This document shows, one piece after another, positions 24,772 to 31,799 of a stretch of DNA of 64,000 nucleotides. The DNA is taken from assembly GCA_030652115.1 (NCBI GenBank), contig JAUSBK010000001.1, positions 368,254 to 432,253 on the forward strand, read 5' to 3'. A model generated the notes under the pieces. That model was not told where the DNA came from. It worked only from the letters and a program-made list of their open reading frames with translations, and ran no database searches. Positions within the stretch are counted from its first letter, which is position 1. The number at the start of each line of letters is the position of its first letter. The position numbers and the translations under genes are program-made. The stretch is from Coriobacteriia bacterium (GTDB lineage Bacteria > Actinomycetota > Coriobacteriia > Anaerosomatales > Anaerosomataceae).

Positions 24772-26322
24772 TCACCCCTTGAGGGAGCCGAGGTACTGCG
24801 CGTACTCGGCGTCCTCAAGGAAGGCCAGCACCCGCTGGCGGCCGGTGCGGAGCACCGCCCACGGCGCGAACTTGAACTGCAGATGCAGCCACGCCCACTC
24901 GCGAACGCGCTTCATCGGCGGGAGGCTGTGCAAGTAGCGGCGCTGGCCCGGTCCCAGCCGGCGGTACCTCAGCAGCAGGCCTGCGAGGAAGGCGCGCGCG
25001 ATTCGCAGCCGAGAGTAGAAAGCCCGGTACTCGGCGGTCACGAGATCCTGCATCTGTTTGGCGGGCATTCGTTCGGGGCGGATGGCGACGTGCATCCCGT
25101 CGAGGAATCGCAGGTGTGGGATCTCGTGGAAGAGCACGCGGCCTGCTGCCTCGTGCTCGGCCGTGCTCTTGGTCCCGGGAAGCGGCGTCTCGAACAGGTA
25201 CTGCAGGGACGTGAGGTACTTGCGGGCGAATCGCCCATTGCGCTTGAGAGTCTCGGCGGTATCACCCGCGAAGGCGATGAGCATGCCGTGCACGAGCAGT
25301 CCGTGGTGGCGCATCGCCGCGAGCGCCGTCGCCATGCGGTCGCTGCTGATGTGCTTGCCGACTTCGTCGAGGTCGCTGTCTTCCGAGGACTCTACGCCGA
25401 TGCACAGCATCGTCATCGGCGCGAGGTCGTGCAGCAGCCGGAGCAGCTCTTTGTCGAGACGACCGAAGCGGTCGAATACCGCATCTGCGCGGAGCTGGAT
25501 GGCGATTGACCCGGCGTAGCCGCGCTCGATCGCGCCTCGGAGGAAGTCTTTGAACGACGGCTTGTTGGCAGCGGCGTTGTCATCGATGAGGAAGACGTTG
25601 CCTCGGCCCTCGGACTGACAGCTGAGAAGCTCTTCGACACTCGTGTGCTCGTCTCGCAGGACGTACCGCGGCCAGATCTCGTGCACCTCGCAGAACGAAC
25701 AGCGCTCGGGACACCCCCGCGATCGCCACACGAGTCCGGTCGTGCGGCTCGCAGACCCTTCCACGAGCGACATGTCTATCAGTGGCAGGGCGCATACCTC
25801 CTCGCGCGTCAGCTGGACAGGCGGGGGGCCGAAGGCGATCGCGTCGTGCTCCCACCAGACGATGCCGGGAACGCTCGTCACGGCCTCGCCTGGAGGCGTT
25901 CCGCGCGGGCAGTTCTGCAGCGCGATCAGCAACTGCTGGAGGGAGAACTCGGCCTCGCCCCTGATGACGTAGTCGGCGCCCGCCTCGAACGCCCGCTCCG
26001 GCGCGCACGTGGGCTCCGGTCCGCCGAGCACGATCGTCGCGTTCGGATTGAGACGCCGGGCCTCGCTCACCAACTCGGCGGTTCTCGTGAGTGTGCATGT
26101 GATCGCTGAGAACCCGACGACGTCGGCGGAGCGCACGAAGTCCCAGTCCACGGACCCCTTGCCCGAGATGTCCTCGACGAATGCCCGAACGTCGTGCCCG
26201 GCGTCGTGCAGCACGGTGGCGAGGAGTGGTACTCCCCTGCCCATCGCCACATGTGAGTAGATGTTGAGTCCCGGGGAACCCGCTTCGATCAGTACCACGC
26301 GCATCGTGCCGGTTGAGGGCAT
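24772..26322 (-). CDS. B12-binding-domain radical SAM protein
   Basis: 516 residues from ATG 26322, eight bases after GGAGG. An N-terminal cobalamin-binding-like Rossmann domain (about 5-150; GRGVPLLATVLHDAGHDVR, GGPEPTCAPE) is followed by a radical SAM core with CPERCSFC (CxxxCxxC for the 4Fe-4S cluster). GNVFLIDDN and GVESSEDSDLDEVGK are typical of the family. The C-terminal 110 residues are helical and basic. The class includes methyltransferases and ring-forming enzymes; the substrate cannot be told. It stands alone, convergent with the acyl-CoA synthetase, with a clean 196-base upstream region. Confidence 0.87.
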   Translation of the reverse strand: MPSTGTMRVVLIEAGSPGLNIYSHVAMGRGVPLLATVLHDAGHDVRAFVEDISGKGSVDWDFVRSADVVGFSAITCTLTRTAELVSEARRLNPNATIVLGGPEPTCAPERAFEAGADYVIRGEAEFSLQQLLIALQNCPRGTPPGEAVTSVPGIVWWEHDAIAFGPPPVQLTREEVCALPLIDMSLVEGSASRTTGLVWRSRGCPERCSFCEVHEIWPRYVLRDEHTSVEELLSCQSEGRGNVFLIDDNAAANKPSFKDFLRGAIERGYAGSIAIQLRADAVFDRFGRLDKELLRLLHDLAPMTMLCIGVESSEDSDLDEVGKHISSDRMATALAAMRHHGLLVHGMLIAFAGDTAETLKRNGRFARKYLTSLQYLFETPLPGTKSTAEHEAAGRVLFHEIPHLRFLDGMHVAIRPERMPAKQMQDLVTAEYRAFYSRLRIARAFLAGLLLRYRRLGPGQRRYLHSLPPMKRVREWAWLHLQFKFAPWAVLRTGRQRVLAFLEDAEYAQYLGSLKG

Positions 26323-26518
26323 GGCGGCCACCTCCGTATCTTTCGTAGGTACCCATCGAGGGGAAGGCGGCGGAGCCTTTCGGACGAACGGTACGGGGCG
26401 ATGCGGTCCGGACTTCTAGCCAGGCCGTCTTGACCGATGTGTCCGGTTCCCGTTCAGTGGTCATTACCGGCTGATCAGGAAACGGGACGACACCGGATGT
26501 GAGAAGGGGAGAGGGTCG

Positions 26519-26959
26519 ATGTCACCACGCACCGCACGATTCCTGGGGTCTATGGTCGCGTCCGTCTTGGCGCTCGGCGTGTTGAGTGGGTGCACCACGA
26601 CCCCTGAAGCCGCCGCGCCGGAGGACCGGCCTGCAGCCGAGGTGCCCGAGCCCGCAGAGCAAGTCGATCCTGACGAGCAACCGTCGATCGCACAGGCCGA
26701 GGCGGCCGTGCTCGCGATCGCTCGCGAGGAGTACCCGACCATGCCCATCGAGTCGGCCACCGCGTACGCGATGGGCCGTGACGCGCAGGGCACGTGGTGG
26801 GTGCAGGCGTGGACGACCGCGAGTCCCGAGTTTGAGGGCGAGCAGGGAGAGCAGTGGTTCGTGACCTGGGACGGCGAGTCCTGGACGCTCATCGACTACG
26901 GGACCGGTCTCGGGACCGAGGACTTCCCCGGGGTCTCCGAGTGGGAGGCGCTGCAGTAG
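26519..26959 (+). CDS. Putative lipoprotein, 146 aa
   Basis: ATG 26519 follows GGGAGAGGG. A lipoprotein signal (ARFLGSMVASVLALGVLSGC) puts the lipid on the Cys near residue 25. A Pro/Glu-rich linker follows (to about 60), then a compact domain with IAREEYPTMPIE, GTWWVQAWTT and EQWFVTWDGESW, which recalls small NTF2-like or PepSY-like folds without a firm match. The gene lies between divergent and convergent neighbours and is probably monocistronic. Confidence 0.75.
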   Translation: MSPRTARFLGSMVASVLALGVLSGCTTTPEAAAPEDRPAAEVPEPAEQVDPDEQPSIAQAEAAVLAIAREEYPTMPIESATAYAMGRDAQGTWWVQAWTTASPEFEGEQGEQWFVTWDGESWTLIDYGTGLGTEDFPGVSEWEALQ

Positions 26960-26978
26960 CGCCCGGCGTGCCCTTGGC

Positions 26979-27818
26979 TCACAACTCGGTCGCGCTGAAG
27001 GTGTCCCATTCACTCAGGTCCCCGGCCTCGAACCCCTTCTTGAACCAGCGCATCCGCTGCTCGGACGTGCCGTGCGTGAAGCTGTCCGGTACCACGTAGC
27101 CCTGCGACTCCTTCTGGATGCGGTCATCGCCCACGGCGTTGGCGGCTGCGAGCGCCTCCTCCAGGTCGCCTTCCTCGAGCAGCCCCCGGCCCTGCGCGTG
27201 ACTGGCCCAGACGCCCGCGAGGTAGTCGGCCTGCAGCTCCAGGCGGACCGAGTACTCGTTGTACTCCTCCGGGCTGAGCTGCTGCCGCAACTCCTGCATC
27301 TGAGTCATCACGCCCAGCTGGTTCTGGACGTGATGCCCCACCTCGTGGGCCACAACGTACGCCATCGCGAAGTCCCCGGGAGCCTGAAATCTAGTCCGGA
27401 GCTCCCCGAAGAAGCTCAAATCGATGTAGAGGTTGTTGTCGGCAGGGCAGTAGAACGGGCCGGTGGACGCACCGGCTACGCCACACGCCGACTCCACGCT
27501 GTCCGTGTACAACACCAAGGTAGGTTCGGCGTACTCCTGCCCGGACTCGCTGAAGACCTCCGTCCAGACGGTCTCGGTGTCGGCAAGTACCACCGACACG
27601 AAGTCGGCAAGCTCCTTCTCCTCTGCCGTCTCCACGTACGGCGTCTCGCTTTCTGGGGCTGCGCTCTGTACGGTGTCGAGCACGGCACCAGGATCGGCGC
27701 CCAGCAGGGTGGCGATGATCATGATGATGATCGCTGCGCCGCCCCCGATCGCCACCTTGCCGCCCATGCCTCGGCGGTCCTCCACATTGGTGCTGCCCGG
27801 CTGCCCCTTCCACTTCAT
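26979..27818 (-). CDS. YpfJ-type neutral zinc metallopeptidase
   Basis: 279 residues from ATG 27818, eight bases after AAGGAG. MKWKGQPGSTNVEDRRG at the N-terminus, then one membrane helix (VAIGGGAAIIIMIIATLLG), is the family's standard start. The zinc motif is AHEVGHHVQ near residue 170, with the downstream Glu region RLELQADYLAGVWA and GDDRIQKES further on. FTHGTSEQRMRWFKKGFE ends the domain as usual. It is a single-span protein with its protease domain outside the cytoplasm; the physiological substrate is unknown. No operon partner is seen. Confidence 0.9.
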   Translation of the reverse strand: MKWKGQPGSTNVEDRRGMGGKVAIGGGAAIIIMIIATLLGADPGAVLDTVQSAAPESETPYVETAEEKELADFVSVVLADTETVWTEVFSESGQEYAEPTLVLYTDSVESACGVAGASTGPFYCPADNNLYIDLSFFGELRTRFQAPGDFAMAYVVAHEVGHHVQNQLGVMTQMQELRQQLSPEEYNEYSVRLELQADYLAGVWASHAQGRGLLEEGDLEEALAAANAVGDDRIQKESQGYVVPDSFTHGTSEQRMRWFKKGFEAGDLSEWDTFSATEL

Positions 27819-27917
27819 GGAACTCACTCCTTCAGGGCTTCGGCTCGCGGCCGCGACGTCGGCGTTGCTCTTGGGAGGTTCGTACCCACGTCGCTGGCCG
27901 GGCGCGCACTTAGGGTG

Positions 27918-27946
27918 TTGACTACGTAACGAAACAATGTTACGTT
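27918..27946 (+). promoter_or_regulatory. Promoter of the yhbD-like gene with inverted repeat in its spacer
   Basis: TTGACT (27918-27923) and TACGTT (27941-27946) are 17 bases apart. ACGTAAC (27924-27930) and GTTACGT (27939-27945) form a perfect inverted repeat lying between and over these elements, as at many MerR-type and repressor sites. The gene downstream encodes a MerR-like protein, so autoregulation is plausible. Confidence 0.5.
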
Positions 27947-27966
27947 ACACGCCGGAGGTGCATCAC

Positions 27967-28611
27967 ATGGACGCCGAGATATCCAAGAAGGACCTGTTGC
28001 GCGAGACCGGCATCAGCTACGGCCAGCTCTACCGCTGGAAGCGGATGGGGCTCATCCCGGAAGAGTGGTTCGTCCGCAAGTCCACCTTCACGGGCACCGA
28101 AACGTTCTTCCCGCGCGAGCGTGTGCTCGCCCGCATCGCCAAGATCACGTCGATGAAGGGCGATGACCTCTCGCTCGAGCAGATCGCCGATGTGGTGGCG
28201 CCCCCGCTGGCGAGCGTCGCTCTGTTGCCCGCCGAGGTGCTGGATCGCCGGATCGCAAGCACGTCCACGATCGGCCTGTATGCGACCGTGCGGCCCACCG
28301 AGGGCACCTATGCGCTCGGCGACATCCTCACGCTCCACGTGCTCGACAGCCTGCTGCGTGAGGGCGTGGTGACCGCCGACGAGGGCCGCGCGCTCGTGGG
28401 CACGATGGCCTCGGGGCTCGTCGGCGAAAGCGAGGGCGAGTTCGAGGCGCTGCTCGTGCGCAAGGCGGGGCTGTCGTTGTGGATGCTCGTCTCGCGAGGC
28501 TGCGCTCCTCGGCTCGAGGAAGAGGCTCGCGTGGTCGCTCGCATCGACCTCGGCGCGCGCCTCGAAGATCTGAAATCACTGCTCGCGGCAGATGAAAGGA
28601 CGACACGATGA
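27967..28611 (+). CDS. YhbD-like (DUF4004) protein with MerR-type N-terminal helix-turn-helix
   Basis: 214 residues from ATG 27967 after GGAGGT. The N-terminus (KKDLLRETGISYGQLYRWKR, GLIPEEWF, FFPRERVLARIAKI) is a MerR-type winged helix. The remainder is a helical domain of unknown role (ADVVAPPLASV, YALGDILTLHVLD). The gene is coupled to a bactofilin-like gene by an ATGA overlap, the same pairing as Bacillus yhbD-yhbE. It probably controls this pair; see the inverted repeat in its promoter. Confidence 0.8.
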   Translation: MDAEISKKDLLRETGISYGQLYRWKRMGLIPEEWFVRKSTFTGTETFFPRERVLARIAKITSMKGDDLSLEQIADVVAPPLASVALLPAEVLDRRIASTSTIGLYATVRPTEGTYALGDILTLHVLDSLLREGVVTADEGRALVGTMASGLVGESEGEFEALLVRKAGLSLWMLVSRGCAPRLEEEARVVARIDLGARLEDLKSLLAADERTTR

Positions 28612-29369
28612 GCGACACGATGAAACGCGGCGACGTACGGGTGTCAGGCGCCGGCACGATCGCTACCGGTACCTACCGCACTGTGAGCGTGAGCGGCTCG
28701 GCCACGCTCGCGGGCGACGTCGACTGCACGGACTTCAAGGTCTCGGGCGCGGCCGAGGGCGATGGCACGCTCCGCGCGGAGAACGTCACCGTGCACGGCA
28801 CCCTCGGCTACCGGGGCGATGCCGACGTGGGCCACCTGCGCGTGACCGGTACAGCATCCTTCCACACCCTCAAGGTCGCCGATGTCAGTGCCTCGGGCAC
28901 CCTCGCTGTAACCGCGCTGTCCGCCACCACCGTGAAGGTGCTGGGCTTCCTGAACGTCTTGGGGGACTGCGAGGCAGAGCGCTTCGAGACACAAGGCGCG
29001 TTCACGGTCGTCGGCCTACTGAACGCGGGGGCCGTGGACGTCACACTCGGCGGCAAGTGCTCCGCCGGTGAGATCGGCGGCGAGGCGGTGACCGTCCGCA
29101 TCGGCGTAGGAGCGCTCAAGCGGTTCGTGACGTCGCTCGTCCCCGGGTGGGAGCTGCGCCTTACGGCCGACTCCATCGAGGGAGACGATGTCCGGCTGGA
29201 GCACACCACGGCTCGCGCGGTGCGCGGGACCACCGTGGTCATCGGGCAGGGCTGCGAAATCGATCTGGTGGAGTACACCGGCGAGTACTCGGCCGCTCCC
29301 GACGCGAAGGTCAAGACGGTGCGCAAGGTGAGCGAGGGTGAGCCCGAAGGGGGCGACGCCGGCGCATAG
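28608..29369 (+). CDS. Bactofilin-like polymer-forming protein (YhbE-like)
   Basis: 253 residues, starting inside the preceding stop. The sequence is a long run of short beta units (VRVSGAGTIATGTYRTVSV, GDVDCTDFKVSG, LRAENVTVHGTLG, and so on to about residue 160), the pattern of a right-handed beta-helix as in bactofilins. A second region (170-235) is less regular, with YTGEYSAAPDAKV near the end. Bactofilins polymerise without nucleotides and position envelope machinery. The regulator upstream and the tight coupling match Bacillus yhbD-yhbE. Confidence 0.82.
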   Translation: MSDTMKRGDVRVSGAGTIATGTYRTVSVSGSATLAGDVDCTDFKVSGAAEGDGTLRAENVTVHGTLGYRGDADVGHLRVTGTASFHTLKVADVSASGTLAVTALSATTVKVLGFLNVLGDCEAERFETQGAFTVVGLLNAGAVDVTLGGKCSAGEIGGEAVTVRIGVGALKRFVTSLVPGWELRLTADSIEGDDVRLEHTTARAVRGTTVVIGQGCEIDLVEYTGEYSAAPDAKVKTVRKVSEGEPEGGDAGA

Positions 29370-29382
29370 AGAGATGGCCTTC

Positions 29383-29404
29383 GGCTGGCAAGGCTACGCC
29401 AGCC
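29383..29404. terminator. Hairpin between convergent bactofilin and degV genes
   Basis: GGCTGGC (29383-29389) and GCCAGCC (29398-29404), seven pairs. It overlaps the last codons of degV, so it is a weak terminator candidate. Confidence 0.4.
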
Positions 29405-30251
29405 GCTGTACGCCTATCCCGATAAGCCCGGGGCCGGTGTGCACAACGAGCGCAGGGGTCAGCTGCTCCTCGATCGCATAGCGGAAGTCCGGCAGGCGCT
29501 CCTTCATGGCTGCCATCAGCGCCTTTCCCTCTGCTTCGGCGGCGCCTTGTACGACCGCGATGTTGTACTCCTTGGCGCCTTCGGCGAACTCGACCGCCTT
29601 CTCGAGCGCTAGCTTGAGTGATTTCTCGCGCCCCCGGGCCTTGCCCACGGTGTCGTAGATGCCGTCCTCATTGCATGAGATGACCGGCTTCACGTCGAGG
29701 AGCATGCCCACCATTCCCGCAACGCGACCGATCCGCCCGCCCTTCACCAGGTACTCGAGTGTCGCGACGCAGAAGAAGATCTTCGTGTTCTTCACGGCGA
29801 ACTCGGCTTGGCGGCACACCTCGGCAAACGGGAGTCCCTGCTCGATCAGCTCGCCCGCGCGAATCGCTGTGAGGCCGCTGCCGATGCCGATGTTCTTCGT
29901 GTCGACGTAGTACGCCTCGAGCCCCTCGGGTTCCGGGCCGAAATTGCTCAGCATGTTGAAGGTCCCACTGAGCCCGCTGGAGATGACGACGACGATGACC
30001 TTCTCGAAGCCGTCCGCCTTGATCTGCTTGAAGAGCTCGGTGACCGTGGCGGGGCTGGGCAATGACGTCGAAGGAACTTCTTCGGAGAACCGTGCGTAGA
30101 CCGTCTCCGGATCGATGTCGATCCCGTCCTGGTATTCGGCGTCCTTGTAGATGATCGTGAGCGGGGCGACGTACATGTTGTACTTCTCGCGGTACTCGCG
30201 AGGCACGTCACAACCGGAATCGACCATGATCGCTATCTTCTCGACGGTCAT
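29394..30251 (-). CDS. degV: DegV family fatty-acid-binding protein
   Basis: 285 residues from ATG 30251, after GAGGA; the upstream part of the frame lacks a site. KIAIMVDSGCDVPREY, SLPSPATVTELF and VVVISSGLSGTFN are the DegV/FakB fatty-acid-binding signatures, followed by DTKNIGIGSGL, EYLVKGGRIGRVAG and DVKPVI. FakB proteins present fatty acids to the kinase FakA for phosphorylation; no fakA is in the window. The protein is cytoplasmic. The flavoprotein gene upstream is divergent, with 171 non-coding bases between. Confidence 0.93.
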   Translation of the reverse strand: MTVEKIAIMVDSGCDVPREYREKYNMYVAPLTIIYKDAEYQDGIDIDPETVYARFSEEVPSTSLPSPATVTELFKQIKADGFEKVIVVVISSGLSGTFNMLSNFGPEPEGLEAYYVDTKNIGIGSGLTAIRAGELIEQGLPFAEVCRQAEFAVKNTKIFFCVATLEYLVKGGRIGRVAGMVGMLLDVKPVISCNEDGIYDTVGKARGREKSLKLALEKAVEFAEGAKEYNIAVVQGAAEAEGKALMAAMKERLPDFRYAIEEQLTPALVVHTGPGLIGIGVQRLA

Positions 30252-30422
30252 GCGGTCCTCGTTTCCTCTACTGGCCTTATCTACCCACTCGCACCAGTGT
30301 GACACTTCTGCACGGCGCGGTGACTCAGAAACTGGAAGAGGACCCCCACCGCCGGGCCTCGCCGATTTGGGAATGAACCGACTGATCGTCCCGTCCGATC
30401 CCGCCGGGGAGGCGCGTCACCC

Positions 30423-31757
30423 ATGCAGCGGTTCGACGTCATCGTCATCGGCACCGGAGTAGCCGGTCAGACGGCCGCCGGTGAACTCGCAGCGGCGGGT
30501 AAGCGAGTCGCGGTGGTCGACAAGCGCGAGTTCGGTGGGACGTGTGCGCTTCGCGGATGTGAGCCGAAGAAGGTGCTCGTGGCCGCCGCCGAGGTTGCCG
30601 AGCGCGCTGCTACGCAGGCCGGCAACGGCCTGTCAGGGGCGGTTCGTCTCGACTGGCCGTCGCTCATCGAGTTCAAGCGGACCTTCACCGATCCGATGTC
30701 GCCGGTCATAGAGAAGTCGCTCACCGATTCCGGAGTCGTCGCGCTCCATGGCGTGGCGCGATTCGTTTCGGAGGACACCCTCGACGTCGGCGGCGCGCAG
30801 TACGCAGCCGAGCACTTCGTGGTCGCCACTGGGGCAGTGCCCCGCGACCTGGGGATCCCGGGGGCAGAGCTGGTGACAGACAGCGAAGGCTTCATGGCGG
30901 CCGAGACTATCGGCAGCCGGGTGGTCTTCATCGGCGGTGGCTACATCTCGTTCGAGTTCGCCCACATGGCTGCCGCGGCCGGGGCTCAGGCGGTCGTACT
31001 TCACCGGGGGGCCCGTGTGCTGGAGGGGTTCGATCCGGATCTGGCGGAGATGCTCGCTCGCGCCTATCGCAGCGCGGGAATCGAGATTCGAACCGGCACG
31101 GTCGTAGCCGAAGCCCGCGATGCGGGCGGAGCGCTGGAGATCGTGTGCGGAAACGGAGACATCGTCGCCTGCGACATGGCCGTTCACGGGGCGGGCCGGG
31201 TGCCGGACCTCGAGGGGCTCGACCTCAAGGCTGCCGGCATCGCGTACGGGCCCCGCGGCATCGACACTGACGAGTCGATGCGCTCGACCACCAACCCGCA
31301 CGTGTTTGCGGCAGGAGACGCGGCGGCATCGGGGATCCCGCTCACGCCTGTCGGGATCGCGCAGGCTCGCATCGTGGTGGCGAACATTCTCGAGCCGGGT
31401 GCGGCCACGTTCGCGCCGGTCGTGACCCCGTCGGTCGTGTTCTCCGACCCGCCACTCGCCTCGATCGGACTCACCGAGGAGCAGGCGCAGGAGCGCGGTC
31501 TCGACGTGGAAGTGAAACTGACCGACACGTCAGCGTGGGCGTCCTCGCGCAGGGTGGGTCAGCGCGCCTCGGGCGCCAAGACGATCGTGGAGCGTGGGAG
31601 CGGCCGCATCGTTGGTGCGCACCTACTCGGGCATGGTGCCGAGGAGGTCATCAACGTGTTCGCCGCCGCGATCATCGGCGGCCTGACCGCGAGCGACATC
31701 AAAGGCGGACTCTGGGCGTACCCGACGGCAAGTTCGGAGATCGTGTACCTGCTCTGA
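30423..31757 (+). CDS. Flavin disulfide-reductase-family oxidoreductase with Tyr in place of the active-site His
   Basis: 444 residues. FAD motif VIVIGTGVAGQTAAGELAAA at the start, then redox pair GGTCALRGCEPKK (Cys-X4-Cys), a central NAD(P) motif (VVFIGGGYISFEFAHMA), and VFAAGDAAASG. The C-terminal dimer domain is present, but the usual HPTxxE is AYPTASSEIVYLL, so Tyr stands where the catalytic His acts as base in glutathione or lipoamide reductases. The protein ends six residues after that motif. It belongs with the glutathione/mercuric reductase group; its disulfide substrate is unknown. Confidence 0.85.
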   Translation: MQRFDVIVIGTGVAGQTAAGELAAAGKRVAVVDKREFGGTCALRGCEPKKVLVAAAEVAERAATQAGNGLSGAVRLDWPSLIEFKRTFTDPMSPVIEKSLTDSGVVALHGVARFVSEDTLDVGGAQYAAEHFVVATGAVPRDLGIPGAELVTDSEGFMAAETIGSRVVFIGGGYISFEFAHMAAAAGAQAVVLHRGARVLEGFDPDLAEMLARAYRSAGIEIRTGTVVAEARDAGGALEIVCGNGDIVACDMAVHGAGRVPDLEGLDLKAAGIAYGPRGIDTDESMRSTTNPHVFAAGDAAASGIPLTPVGIAQARIVVANILEPGAATFAPVVTPSVVFSDPPLASIGLTEEQAQERGLDVEVKLTDTSAWASSRRVGQRASGAKTIVERGSGRIVGAHLLGHGAEEVINVFAAAIIGGLTASDIKGGLWAYPTASSEIVYLL

Positions 31758-31799
31758 TCGTTCGCTCGAAGGTGCGGTGCGCCGGTTTCCGGCCGGGGG

